From assembly GCA_948468465.1 (NCBI GenBank), contig CAOKJJ010000065.1:1-25094 (forward strand): DNA of 25,094 nucleotides, written 5' to 3'. The position numbers were made by a program, and so were the translations under genes. The stretch's first letter is position 1. Each line of letters begins with the position of its first letter. The notes below the pieces were generated by a model. It was not told the origin of the DNA. It did no database searches and was given only the letters and a program-made list of their open reading frames with translations. Source of the DNA: an uncultured Eubacterium sp. (GTDB taxonomy: Bacteria; Bacillota_A; Clostridia; Lachnospirales; Lachnospiraceae). Shown in pieces: positions 7,789 to 15,382 of the stretch.

Positions 7789-7817
7789 ATACTATCATGT
7801 TTTCGGTGCTTTTGCAA
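7789..7817 (-). promoter_or_regulatory. Possible promoter of the tRNA-Asn unit
   Basis: On the minus strand TTGCAA (7812-7817) and TAGTAT (7789-7794) are 17 bp apart, about 50 bp upstream of the tRNA. The -35 sits inside a small inverted repeat, AGTGCTT/AAGCAC. Confidence 0.45.
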
Positions 7818-7843
7818 GCACTTTTTAGAGTTTTGTAAGCAAA

Positions 7844-7877
7844 GAATGCCCTGATATTATTTAAAATCAGGGCATTC
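7844..7877 (-). terminator. Orphan Rho-independent terminator
   Basis: GAATGCCCTGAT (7844-7855) pairs perfectly over 12 bp with ATCAGGGCATTC (7866-7877). It begins 11 bases after a stop codon at 7888-7890 on the minus strand, as expected for the end of a minus-strand gene that has otherwise been lost. Confidence 0.65.
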
Positions 7878-7887
7878 TTATTCAATT

Positions 7888-7944
7888 TTACAGCACACCC
7901 AGCTTCTTCACATCTTCCGGCAGGTCTCTGATCTCCTCCTGCAT
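7888..7944 (-). pseudogene. Possible 3' remnant of a lost gene
   Basis: An 18-codon frame, MQEEIRDLPEDVKKLGVL, ends at 7888 directly before a strong terminator. It looks like the conserved tail of a larger protein, although AAAAAGGAG also precedes its ATG by chance or design. The frame upstream is broken by stops. I cannot name the parent gene. Confidence 0.3.
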
Positions 7945-8139
7945 CTCCTTTTTCAATCAACATATACGGAACTGTCCTCACAGTCCATATACAAAACCAA
8001 TAAACTTTTTTACTTTTAGTTTTCACGTTTCTGATACTTGTATGCTTCATTCAGTTCCACCGCACCGTTGAGACGCTTCACTTAGGTATATTCTTTCAAA
8101 ATGCTGCATAAATTTTCAAATGCTGTACATGCTATCTGT

Positions 8140-8541
8140 ATGAAAAAATTACAAAATTTTATGATCTGCGGCCTCACCGGCTGGTGTATGGAAATTTTAT
8201 TTACTTCGACAGGAAGCATATGGAAACGGGATAAACGCCTGCTGGGGCAAACCTCCCTCTGGATGTTCCCGATCTACGGCATGGCCTCTGTCATCGCTCC
8301 GGTATCCCGCCATCTGACAAGCTGTCCCACGCTGCTGCGCGGAGCGATCTACAGCGTCGGCATCTTTACCGGAGAATATGTCAGCGGCAGCTTCTTAAAA
8401 AAACACAAAATGTGTCCCTGGGATTACAGTAAGGCTAAGGCAAATATTCATGGCATTATACGGCTTGATTATGCTCCGCTTTGGATGTTTGCAGGACTGG
8501 CTTTTGAAAAAATTCTTACAATCGCAGATGCTCAGGCGTAA
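8140..8541 (+). CDS. Small membrane protein, CmpB / putative ABC-transporter type IV family (PF06541)
   Basis: The product, about 133 residues, begins MKKLQNFMICGLTGWCMEIL. It has hydrophobic segments near residues 5-25, 40-60 and 65-80 and near the C-terminus, and carries the family-like pieces GWCMEILFT, LWMFPIYGM and IIRLDYAPLWMFAGL. Family members are multi-pass membrane proteins of unproven function, often annotated as ABC transporter permeases without an ATPase. I choose the ATG at 8140 because the protein then starts as family members do; the earlier ATG at 8101 adds 13 unconvincing residues. Neither start has a clear ribosome binding site. The gene stands alone. Its 3' end overlaps the terminator of a candidate transcript on the other strand. 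Confidence 0.7.
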   Translation: MKKLQNFMICGLTGWCMEILFTSTGSIWKRDKRLLGQTSLWMFPIYGMASVIAPVSRHLTSCPTLLRGAIYSVGIFTGEYVSGSFLKKHKMCPWDYSKAKANIHGIIRLDYAPLWMFAGLAFEKILTIADAQA

Positions 8542-8566
8542 AAAATGGCTGCTGAAAAGCAGCCAT
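8539..8566 (-). terminator. Rho-independent terminator of the short minus-strand transcript
   Basis: ATGGCTGCT (8545-8553) pairs perfectly with AGCAGCCAT (8558-8566) around a 4-nt loop. On the minus strand it is followed by TTTTTTAC. The plus strand has no T-tract, so the direction is minus. Confidence 0.7.
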
Positions 8567-8667
8567 TCGCATGACAGTTATTTTCAAGTTCGCTTATGCA
8601 AGGCAGACAGTCAGATCCTCAAATATTCCGGCACGAATCTCTTCACCAAAAGCATATCTCACCTTTT
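8539..8667 (-). ncRNA. Candidate short transcript (sRNA or leaderless peptide mRNA)
   Basis: On the minus strand a promoter (-35 TTGATT 8697-8702, 17 bp, -10 TATACT 8674-8679) should start RNA near 8667. A terminator at 8539-8566 should end it, giving about 130 nt. Within it a GTG at 8662 opens a 22-codon frame containing AFGEEIRAGIFEDLTV and ending with TAA at 8594. A second frame, MLLVKRFVPEYLRI, follows an AAGGTGAG. The 3' end is antisense to the last codons of the plus-strand membrane protein gene. I know no RNA family that fits. Confidence 0.4.
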
Positions 8668-8673
8668 TTTATA

Positions 8674-8702
8674 AGTATAAACATTTGCAATAAAAAAATC
8701 AA
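8674..8702 (-). promoter_or_regulatory. Predicted promoter of the short minus-strand transcript
   Basis: TTGATT and TATACT are spaced 17 bp apart on the minus strand. They lie between the ABC operon terminator (8735-8784) and the short frame at 8662. Confidence 0.5.
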
Positions 8703-8734
8703 TCTTTTACATTACACTTCGTTGACAGATTTTA

Positions 8735-8784
8735 AAAAGCCGTGGAACCGTTCAGATAACCCTTGAACTGTTCCCCGGCTTTTT
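8735..8784 (-). terminator. Terminator of the sugar ABC importer operon
   Basis: A long near-perfect hairpin, with AAAAAGCCG pairing to CGGCTTTTT and inner GGAAC/GTTCC and GTTCA/TGAAC pairs, lies about 40 bp past the last permease stop. T-runs on both strands make it bidirectional. Confidence 0.85.
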
Positions 8785-8823
8785 AACCTTAACTTATTTC
8801 CTGTTTTGTTTTTTATTTTTAAC

Positions 8824-9837
8824 TTACTTCTTATTTTTCTTTTTCGCCGCCGCAAATACCGCCTGCAGTACAATAAAGAAGCAAAGGAGCGCTGACAGCG
8901 TAATTCTTACCCACCAGCTGGACAGTGTCCCCTGGGTCGTAATCAGGCTTGTAATGGTTCCTTTGATCAGTACGCCGAACAAAGTGCCGATGACCGTACC
9001 AACACCGCCGCTTAGGAGCGTGCCGCCGATAACGGCTGAGGATATGGCGTCCATTTCCAGTCCTTTTGCCTGTTCTACGAATCCGGCACAGCTGTTTAGA
9101 CAGAATAAAAATCCACCAAGCCCTGCTAAAAATCCGTCGAGTACATAGGCCTGCATTTTTGTGCGTTTTACATTCAGGCCCATCATAATGGCGCTCTGCT
9201 GGTTGCCGCCGATGGCATACAGCTTGCGTCCGAACTTGGAGTATTTTAACATTACAGAAATAATGATTACGACGATCAGTGCAATAATAACCGTCGGATA
9301 TATGTAGGCCGCTATAAATCTGCCCTTTTTATTCACAGAACCGAACGGCATGTTGATTCTGTAGTTCGCCCATTTCAAAAACAGTTCATTCTTAATCGAG
9401 ATCATTTCTGTGCTGACCATGGCTGTCATACCGCGTCCAAAGAACATGCCGGCCAGTGTTACGATAAACGGCTGAATCTCCAGATAGGTAACGAGGTATC
9501 CCTGCACAATACCAAAGCAGATGCCGATGACCAATGAGAAAAATACAGCCATCCACGCGCTCATGCCTTTATTTTCCATCACATAGGCAGATACCATGCA
9601 GACAAGCGCCGTTACCGAGCCGACAGAAATGTCAATGCCTCCGGTGATCATAACGAGTGTCATGCCGCAGCCGATGACAATCAGTCCGGCGTTGGAAATA
9701 AACAGGTTTAAAAACATCTGCGGCTTTGCAAAGCCCTGTTCGCTGAATATAATCATACCAGCGATATACATGACCACAAATAATACAACTGTAATGATCA
9801 GCAAAAACGTATTGCTGTTTATTTTTTTCTTTTCCAT
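8824..9837 (-). CDS. yjfF: Sugar ABC transporter permease, YjfF type
   Basis: This 337-residue integral membrane subunit belongs to the ribose/galactofuranose-type permease family (BPD_transp_2). About eight to ten hydrophobic segments are visible. Family signatures include GMTLVMITGGIDISVGS near residue 58, IQPFIVTLAGMFFGRG, and the cytoplasmic coupling region KFGRKLYAIGGNQQSAIMMG followed by GLNVKRTK. The C-terminus is lysine-rich. It is the last gene of the importer operon, 21 bp after the other permease, with AAGGTGG ahead of its ATG. As in YtfT-YjfF pairs, the two permeases probably form a heterodimer served by the single two-domain ATPase. The substrate is probably a pentose or hexofuranose, but the sequence does not settle it. 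Confidence 0.9.
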   Translation of the reverse strand: MEKKKINSNTFLLIITVVLFVVMYIAGMIIFSEQGFAKPQMFLNLFISNAGLIVIGCGMTLVMITGGIDISVGSVTALVCMVSAYVMENKGMSAWMAVFFSLVIGICFGIVQGYLVTYLEIQPFIVTLAGMFFGRGMTAMVSTEMISIKNELFLKWANYRINMPFGSVNKKGRFIAAYIYPTVIIALIVVIIISVMLKYSKFGRKLYAIGGNQQSAIMMGLNVKRTKMQAYVLDGFLAGLGGFLFCLNSCAGFVEQAKGLEMDAISSAVIGGTLLSGGVGTVIGTLFGVLIKGTITSLITTQGTLSSWWVRITLSALLCFFIVLQAVFAAAKKKNKK

Positions 9838-9858
9838 GCTTTAACGACCACCTTCCGC

Positions 9859-10917
9859 TTATATTGTTGAAGCCCGTCTTGCTTTTGCATTGGCAAGGTA
9901 TTTTTTAAATACAGGGCTTTGTAGTACGACGATAATCACAACGACGACTGCCTTATAGACTGGAAGCCTGTCGGAAGATACGCTCATCGCATACAATGTG
10001 GTAGTCAGCGCCTGAATCGTATAAGCGCCAATGACAGAACCCATCAGGCTGAATTTGCCGCCGCCCAGTGCATTTCCGCCGAGCGCTACCGCAAGGATGG
10101 CATCCATTTCCAGATTCAGGCCAATATTGTTTGCGTCTGCCGAGTATATGCGGCTGGAAGCTACAATGCCAGCGACGCCAGCCAGCACGCCGCAGATGAC
10201 GTACGTTAAAAACTTGATCATCGTGGAATTTAACCCAACCAGCCTGGAAGCGGCTCCGTTAATGCCGACGCTCTCAATATACAGGCCAAGCGCCGTTTTC
10301 TTTAAAATCAGATTGACGATAATAACCATAATAATCGCAAAAAAGACCGGTGTCGGTATCGGACAGCTGCCGATATAGCCGCCCATAATCTTATAGGATT
10401 CCACACGTACATAAGTCGTCTGGCCTTTTGTAATCAGCTGCGCAATGCCGCGGCCTGCCGTAAATAAAATAAGTGTTGCGACCATCGGCTGAATGCCCAG
10501 TTTGGCTACTAAAAAGCCGTTAAAAATGCCGCATAGCGCAGCTGCGCCTAAGGCTGCGAGTACCGCCAGAATGAATGGGTTGGCAAACGCATTTGCCGAT
10601 ACTTCGCCGCCTGTTAAAATCTGACAGCATGCCGCAGCCGCAACCGCCATCACCGCGCCGACACTGATATCCTGTCCGCCGGAGGCTGCTGTTACAAGCG
10701 TCATCCCGATTGCCAGAATTACAAGCTCTGATGCACGGTTGATAACGTCAATAATATATCCGTTCAATACGCCGTTTGTGAGAGATACTTTAAAAAAGTC
10801 CGGCGTCTTTATTAAATTTGCCAACAGTACGACAATCAGACATACGATCGGCAAAAACAAACGCTTTTTTGTCAGCTGTTTGAAATCAAATCCTGTTTTT
10901 GTATTTTCACTAGCCAT
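9859..10917 (-). CDS. ytfT: Sugar ABC transporter permease, YtfT type
   Basis: This 352-residue multi-pass membrane protein is the partner permease. It shows GMTLVTAASGGQDISVGA near residues 75-95, KLGIQPMVATLILFTAGRG, then ESVGINGAASRLVGLNST (the coupling-helix region), and GGNALGGGKFSLMGS. These match the permease family of ribose/galactofuranose importers. Its ATG is preceded by GGAGGTG ten bases upstream and begins two bases after the ATPase stop codon, so the two are translated together. The N-terminus (about 20 residues) is hydrophilic and cytoplasmic. Confidence 0.9.
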   Translation of the reverse strand: MASENTKTGFDFKQLTKKRLFLPIVCLIVVLLANLIKTPDFFKVSLTNGVLNGYIIDVINRASELVILAIGMTLVTAASGGQDISVGAVMAVAAAACCQILTGGEVSANAFANPFILAVLAALGAAALCGIFNGFLVAKLGIQPMVATLILFTAGRGIAQLITKGQTTYVRVESYKIMGGYIGSCPIPTPVFFAIIMVIIVNLILKKTALGLYIESVGINGAASRLVGLNSTMIKFLTYVICGVLAGVAGIVASSRIYSADANNIGLNLEMDAILAVALGGNALGGGKFSLMGSVIGAYTIQALTTTLYAMSVSSDRLPVYKAVVVVIIVVLQSPVFKKYLANAKARRASTI

Positions 10918-10919
10918 AA

Positions 10920-12434
10920 CTATTTTTCACCTCCGGCAATTGTCTGCATGATCTTCTCCTGCGTTAAATCATCGCCCTCAATCTCTCCGACTTTCCTGCC
11001 GTCGCGCAGGACCGCCATTCTTGAACAGGTACGCAGCATTTCTTCGACTTCTGAAGAAATAAACGTAATGGACTTTCCTTCATCCGCCAGCTGCAGCACA
11101 AGTTTTTGGATCTCGGTCTTCGTACCGATGTCAATTCCTCTGGTCGGTTCATCCAAAATCAAATAATCCGGATTTGTTAACAGCCACCGGCCGATAATAA
11201 CTTTCTGCTGATTGCCGCCGGAGAGGCTCTTAATCGGTGTTTCCCTGCTTGCTGTCTTAACCTGCAGCACTTTTATATATTGATCCGCAAAATCTTCCAT
11301 CTCTTTGCGGCTCATCGGTTTAAACATCCCGCGTTTTGCCTGCAGCGCGATAATAATGTTCTCACGTACAGACAAATCCGCCAGAATTCCTTCTTTTTTG
11401 CGGTCTTCAGGCAAATATGCCATGCCAGCCTGCATCGCGTCTAACGGGGTATTGATCTTCACTTCTTTGCCTTTGACTTTTAACATACCGGAATCCGCCT
11501 TATCCGCACCATAAATCGCACGTACCATCTCGGAACGCCCGGAACCTAAAAGGCCGGTCAGGCCAACGACCTCGCCGGCATGAAACGTCATGTCAAACGG
11601 CCGGATCGTACCCTGATGTCCCAGTCCTTTCGCTTCTATAATCGGCTCTGATTTTTTCACCTGTGTTTTTCGCTCACCCTTAATGTCAGCCAGGTCATCA
11701 AAGTCTTTCCCCATCATCTTAGCTACGAGCATTACGCGCGGCAGCTTTTCTGTCTCAAATTCGCCGACTAATTCGCCGTTTCGAAATACGGTGATCCGGT
11801 CGCAGATTTCATAAACCTGCTCTAAGAAATGCGTGACAAATATAATGCCAACGCCTTCATTTTTCAGGCGGCGCATAAGCACAAACAACTTTTCCACTTC
11901 ACTGTCATCCAAAGAAGAAGTCGGCTCATCCAAGATCAGCACTTTACATTTCATATCTACCGCACGCGCAATGGCGATCATCTGCTGGATCGCAATCGAA
12001 CATTCATCCAGCATCGTTGTAGGTGATACGGAAATATCCAGGTTTTTTAACAGCTCCTGCGATTTTTTGTTCATCGTTTTCCAGTCAATCATGCCGAATT
12101 TTCTGGGTTCACGCCCGATAAACAAATTTTCAGCAACGGTAAGATTCGGACACAGGTTGACTTCCTGATATACGGTGCTGATGCCATTCTCCTGCGCTTC
12201 CTGCGGCGAATGATTGATAATAGCCGCATCTTTTCCGTCCATGTGGATTTCTCCTGATTCAAATTCATGTACGCCGGTGAGCACCTTAATCAATGTTGAC
12301 TTTCCCGCTCCGTTCTCACCCATGAGCGCATGAACCTCGCCCTTTCGCAGTGTAAAATCCACATGTGACAATGCTTTGACACCTGGAAACGTCTTGCTGA
12401 TGTCTTTCATTGTCAATACTACATTTTGATCCAT
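10920..12434 (-). CDS. ytfR: Sugar ABC transporter ATP-binding protein (two ATPase domains), YtfR type
   Basis: This 504-residue cytoplasmic ATPase powers the importer. Domain 1 has Walker A GENGAGKST, and Walker B with LILDEPTSSLDDSE. Domain 2 has the degenerate Walker A GLLGSGRSE typical of this family, an intact signature LSGGNQQKV, and Walker B LILDEPTRGIDIG. Domain order and length match RbsA/XylG/YtfR proteins. The start at 12434 is chosen because AGGTGG lies just upstream; a longer reading frame to 12497 lacks a ribosome binding site. The gap of 172 bp to the binding-protein gene contains a hairpin that probably lowers expression of this and the following genes. Confidence 0.93.
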   Translation of the reverse strand: MDQNVVLTMKDISKTFPGVKALSHVDFTLRKGEVHALMGENGAGKSTLIKVLTGVHEFESGEIHMDGKDAAIINHSPQEAQENGISTVYQEVNLCPNLTVAENLFIGREPRKFGMIDWKTMNKKSQELLKNLDISVSPTTMLDECSIAIQQMIAIARAVDMKCKVLILDEPTSSLDDSEVEKLFVLMRRLKNEGVGIIFVTHFLEQVYEICDRITVFRNGELVGEFETEKLPRVMLVAKMMGKDFDDLADIKGERKTQVKKSEPIIEAKGLGHQGTIRPFDMTFHAGEVVGLTGLLGSGRSEMVRAIYGADKADSGMLKVKGKEVKINTPLDAMQAGMAYLPEDRKKEGILADLSVRENIIIALQAKRGMFKPMSRKEMEDFADQYIKVLQVKTASRETPIKSLSGGNQQKVIIGRWLLTNPDYLILDEPTRGIDIGTKTEIQKLVLQLADEGKSITFISSEVEEMLRTCSRMAVLRDGRKVGEIEGDDLTQEKIMQTIAGGEK

Positions 12435-12542
12435 ACTTTCCACCTGCTTTCCAAACATTTCACAACTGCCGGATATGCCACAAAGATGCAGGCACATCCT
12501 GACATTTACAACATACGTTCCTTAATTTAGAGCGCAGAAAAC

Positions 12543-12579
12543 ACGCGATACAGCCTTAACATCTTTTTCTATACCGCGT
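12543..12579 (-). terminator. Intra-operon hairpin (partial terminator or mRNA stabiliser)
   Basis: On the minus strand ACGCGGTATAG pairs over all 11 positions (two wobbles) with CTGTATCGCGT and is followed by GTTTTC, a weak T-tract. It lies between the binding-protein and ATPase genes, where such hairpins often let the binding protein be made in excess. Confidence 0.55.
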
Positions 12580-12606
12580 GCTCCTTCCTGCCTTATGTAT
12601 TACTTA

Positions 12607-13770
12607 TTAATATGCGCGTCCGTCAATGACTTCCTGTGTAACGGTAGTTACCGGGTATTCTGTATCTGATACTTTAATAGATGTTACATCTTCCGTTCCC
12701 GCAAAGATTTCTTCATCTACGAACTGCTGCTTTTCAACTTCTTCGCCTGCTTCCAGCTTTTTAATGATTTCTTCTACACGTGGTCCATGCAGCGGATTAC
12801 ATTCTGTATTGCAGATAATCTTGCCGTTTAATACGTCTGTCAGGCCTGCGTTCGTAGAATCGAAAGACATTACCAGGATATCTTTGCCGATTTCCTTGCC
12901 AACCGTCTTACCAGCCTGCTCAATCGCGTCAATGGCGCCAAATGCTTCGTTATCATTTTCACAGTATACAACATCTATGTCATCATACTGTTTTAACAGG
13001 GACTCCATAACTTCCTGCCCTTTTGCCTGTGTAAATTCACCGCTCTGAGCCTCTAACAATGTCCAGTTGTCATGCGCTTCAATGGCTGCTTCTAAGCCCG
13101 CTGTACGTCCAATCTGTGCAGAAGCGCCGATCGTGCCCTGAATATCTATAATATTAAGCTGTTCATCGCCTTTTCCTGTAGCCTGCGCATAAGCATCCAG
13201 CCATGCACATGCTTTTTCGCCTTCCAGCTGGAAGTTGGAGCCTACCCATGCAGTATACAGATCTTCATTAGAAATATTTACCATACGGTCTACGATAATG
13301 ACTGGAATCCCTGCATCATATGCTTCCTGCAATACAGTATCCCATCCTGTTTCTGTAACTGGAGCCAATACAATATAGTCTACTTCCTGCTGGATAAAGT
13401 TACGGATTGCAGCGATCTGGTTTTCCTGTTTCTGCTGTGCATCATCAAAAATCAGATTGTAGCCGTTTGCTTCTGAAAAAGTCTCTTTCATAGAAGCCGA
13501 GTTTGCGGTTCTCCAGTCAGATTCAGCGCCTACCTGTGAAAAACCAACCGTAATGCCTCCGCTTGCCGCATCGTCTCCGCCTGCCGCGTCATCACCAGCT
13601 GCATCATCACCCGCCGCATCGTCTCCGCCTGCCGCGTCATCACCAGCCGTGTCATCGCCTGCCGCGTCGCTGCTGTCTGCGTTATTTGATGACGCATCGT
13701 TGCCGCCGCATGCTGTTAATGTTGCTGCCATGCAGGTTGCTAAAAATAATGCCACAATTTTCCTTTTCAT
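12607..13770 (-). CDS. ytfQ: Sugar-binding lipoprotein of the ABC importer, YtfQ type
   Basis: This 387-residue solute-binding protein captures the sugar outside the membrane. A signal peptide runs to the lipobox LTAC with the lipidated Cys21. Residues about 23-75 are a spacer built from repeats such as AGDDAAGGDD, which probably tethers the domain away from the membrane. The mature domain begins TVGFSQVGAESDWR and continues with QQKQENQIAAIRNF, VIIVDRM, IQGTIGASAQIGR and SGEFTQAKGQEVMES, all close to the galactofuranose-binding YtfQ pattern. Galactofuranose or another hexofuranose is therefore the leading candidate; related importers take fructose. The start at 13770 has GGAGG upstream, and the longer frame to 13851 does not. 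The acidic repeat spacer is encoded by repeated DNA. Confidence 0.92.
   Translation of the reverse strand: MKRKIVALFLATCMAATLTACGGNDASSNNADSSDAAGDDTAGDDAAGGDDAAGDDAAGDDAAGGDDAASGGITVGFSQVGAESDWRTANSASMKETFSEANGYNLIFDDAQQKQENQIAAIRNFIQQEVDYIVLAPVTETGWDTVLQEAYDAGIPVIIVDRMVNISNEDLYTAWVGSNFQLEGEKACAWLDAYAQATGKGDEQLNIIDIQGTIGASAQIGRTAGLEAAIEAHDNWTLLEAQSGEFTQAKGQEVMESLLKQYDDIDVVYCENDNEAFGAIDAIEQAGKTVGKEIGKDILVMSFDSTNAGLTDVLNGKIICNTECNPLHGPRVEEIIKKLEAGEEVEKQQFVDEEIFAGTEDVTSIKVSDTEYPVTTVTQEVIDGRAY
13565..13647. repeat. 35-bp direct repeat, 48-bp period, inside the binding-protein gene
   Basis: An identical 35-bp sequence starts at 13565 and 13613, and shorter GCCGCRTC-type units continue on both sides. 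It encodes the acidic spacer after the lipidated cysteine. It is coding repeat DNA and not a CRISPR array. Confidence 0.8.
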
Positions 13771-13822
13771 ATTTTTTATCCTCCTTTTTGCAAGCCATCG
13801 GCTTGTTATGTTGTTGTTTTTT

Positions 13823-13828
13823 ATTATA
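13823..13828 (-). promoter_or_regulatory. -10 element of the importer operon promoter (no good -35)
   Basis: A perfect TATAAT lies on the minus strand about 53 bp before the binding-protein ATG. At 16-18 bp upstream there is no recognisable -35, as expected for an activator-dependent promoter. Confidence 0.5.
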
Positions 13829-13880
13829 GATATTTTTTCTAAAAATTCCATAAAGAATCTTCATTGTTTTGTTTATTATT

Positions 13881-13898
13881 TTACGTTTCTTTGCGTAA
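13881..13898. promoter_or_regulatory. Candidate operator palindrome upstream of the importer promoter
   Basis: TTACGTTTCTTTGCGTAA has the inverted halves TTACG and CGTAA and lies about 53 bp upstream of the -10. It is a possible site for the AraC-type response regulator encoded upstream; this is inference. Confidence 0.3.
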
Positions 13899-13910
13899 TT
13901 GTTCATTTTT

Positions 13911-15347
13911 TTATGATTTTTGTTGAATTTTTTCCGAAACAGGGATTCGAATTTCCACACAAGTACCTTCCCCGTATACAGAAGAAATCGCCATTCCATA
14001 TGGTTCCCCGAAAAACAGCCTGAGACGTTCCTGTACCGCTGACATGCCAAAGCCGACCCTTTGCCTGCTGTTCAGCGCCGCCCTTAGCTCTTTCAGCCGT
14101 TCCTGCGAAATGCCGATGCCATTGTCCTTCACCTGAATCACGACCAATTCTTCCTGCATATGGCAGTCAATCCAAATGGTGCTCTTTCCCCGCTTTTCTT
14201 TTACTCCATGATACAATGCATTTTCGGCAAGCGGCTGCAGCGTCAGTTTCGGCAGGCAGACTTTTTCCAGCTCTTTGGGCAGTGATATCTCAAAATCTAA
14301 AATATCCCGGTAACGCACCTGCTGGATATCCAGATAACTGCGCGTATGCGTTACTTCTTCCTTTAAAGATATAATATCCTCACCTTTCGAAAGCATGGTC
14401 CGGAAAAATACAGACAGATCCCCAAGCATCTTTACCGCCTCATCATTCATCCCGCATTCTACCAACCAGACGATCGTATCCAGCGTATTATATAAAAAAT
14501 GCGGGTTAATCTGTGCCTGCAAAAGCTGCAGTTCCATTTTGTGATGCATCATCTCTTCCTGTTTGACATTTTTCAAAAGGCAGCTGATCTGCTGCGCCAT
14601 GCTTCGGATACCCGTATCCAGTTCCGCAATTTCATAATCATCTGTCTCTACCGCATCGATCTGAAACTTTCCCTCTCCGATCAGCCTGACATTTTCACTC
14701 AGGCTGCCGATCGGCCTCGTAATCCCTTTTGAAAAATAAAACGAGCGCTGCAGCACGGCTATCACAACGAACAGCATAATGACACCGATGCAGACAATCG
14801 CAACGGTAATGCTGCGCATCATCTCTTTTCCAATATCTGATAAGTACGCAGCCTCATAATAAATATAGTCCAGCATCTTGCCCTGTATTAAGCTTGTCAG
14901 CACATAAATATTGTTTTCCAGCTGCGTCTGGCGGCTGTCATAATCTTTTGTCTGTTCCAGCATATACATCCGCGATTTTAAGTTGTCACAATAATCCAGT
15001 ACATTAAAAAGCGCCTGACGGCTGTCTTTATAACGGGTCGTTGCCTTTAAAGACTGCGCGATGCGCACCGCGTCCTCCACATCCTCAATCGGAAGATGCG
15101 TCTGCTGCCTGCTGGATACCGAATAATGGTACATTTTAAGGTCAATCGTTTCTTTAAAGTCCAGATTGAAGCTGCTTCCAATCGTAACGTTATGCGTCAC
15201 CTTCTGGTACTGCCTTGTATAATAGGCAAAAACTCCCAGCGCCGCAAACATGCACAGCACTAACGGCAGCGCCAGGCTTAAAATAATATAACGCAGTTTC
15301 TGATGCAGGCTCATATTTGGATATTTTCTCAAATACCGTTTCTTCAT
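13911..15347 (-). CDS. Sensor histidine kinase, YesM/LytS-like family
   Basis: This 478-residue membrane kinase pairs with the AraC-type regulator encoded just upstream. One membrane segment lies near residues 20-45, and an extracellular sensing region of about 130 residues follows. A second segment (VAIVCIGVIMLFVVIAVL) is near residue 185, then a HAMP linker (RPIGSLSENVRLIGEGKF). The phospho-acceptor region is QINPHFLYNTLDTI, with the histidine at about 283. The ATPase domain has NALYHGVKEK (N-box) and VKDNGIGIS. The start at 15347 follows GGGAGG; the longer frame to 15365 would include that site. It lies between the regulator and the importer genes, so it probably senses the importer's sugar directly or through the binding protein. 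Confidence 0.93.
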   Translation of the reverse strand: MKKRYLRKYPNMSLHQKLRYIILSLALPLVLCMFAALGVFAYYTRQYQKVTHNVTIGSSFNLDFKETIDLKMYHYSVSSRQQTHLPIEDVEDAVRIAQSLKATTRYKDSRQALFNVLDYCDNLKSRMYMLEQTKDYDSRQTQLENNIYVLTSLIQGKMLDYIYYEAAYLSDIGKEMMRSITVAIVCIGVIMLFVVIAVLQRSFYFSKGITRPIGSLSENVRLIGEGKFQIDAVETDDYEIAELDTGIRSMAQQISCLLKNVKQEEMMHHKMELQLLQAQINPHFLYNTLDTIVWLVECGMNDEAVKMLGDLSVFFRTMLSKGEDIISLKEEVTHTRSYLDIQQVRYRDILDFEISLPKELEKVCLPKLTLQPLAENALYHGVKEKRGKSTIWIDCHMQEELVVIQVKDNGIGISQERLKELRAALNSRQRVGFGMSAVQERLRLFFGEPYGMAISSVYGEGTCVEIRIPVSEKIQQKS

Positions 15348-15382
15348 ATCTGCCTCCCAAAGCATTTTTCAAACACGCTCTC

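Larger units (their letters stand above)
7245..8139. other. Gene-poor stretch with no intact protein gene
   Basis: About 900 bp separate the chimeric ORF from the next protein gene. The stretch holds three strong hairpins, a truncated tRNA-Asn with promoter and terminator, and short 3' remnants of lost genes. A long minus-strand reading frame over 7658-8050 exists only because the tRNA and its flanks happen to lack stops. I see nothing convincing in 7325-7430 or 7473-7623. Confidence 0.6.

Noticed and set aside
7658..8050. Minus-strand ORF of 130 codons
   Set aside because: Its C-terminal part is the translated tRNA-Asn, it crosses a strong terminator, and it has no ribosome binding site or family-like sequence.
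8450..8674. Plus-strand ORF of 74 codons
   Set aside because: It overlaps the PF06541 gene in another frame, then runs through the opposite-strand terminator and short transcript region. No start signal was seen.
13553..13690. Repeat array that could look like a CRISPR
   Set aside because: The units are unequal, lack spacers, lie in frame inside the lipoprotein gene and encode an Ala-Gly-Asp linker.
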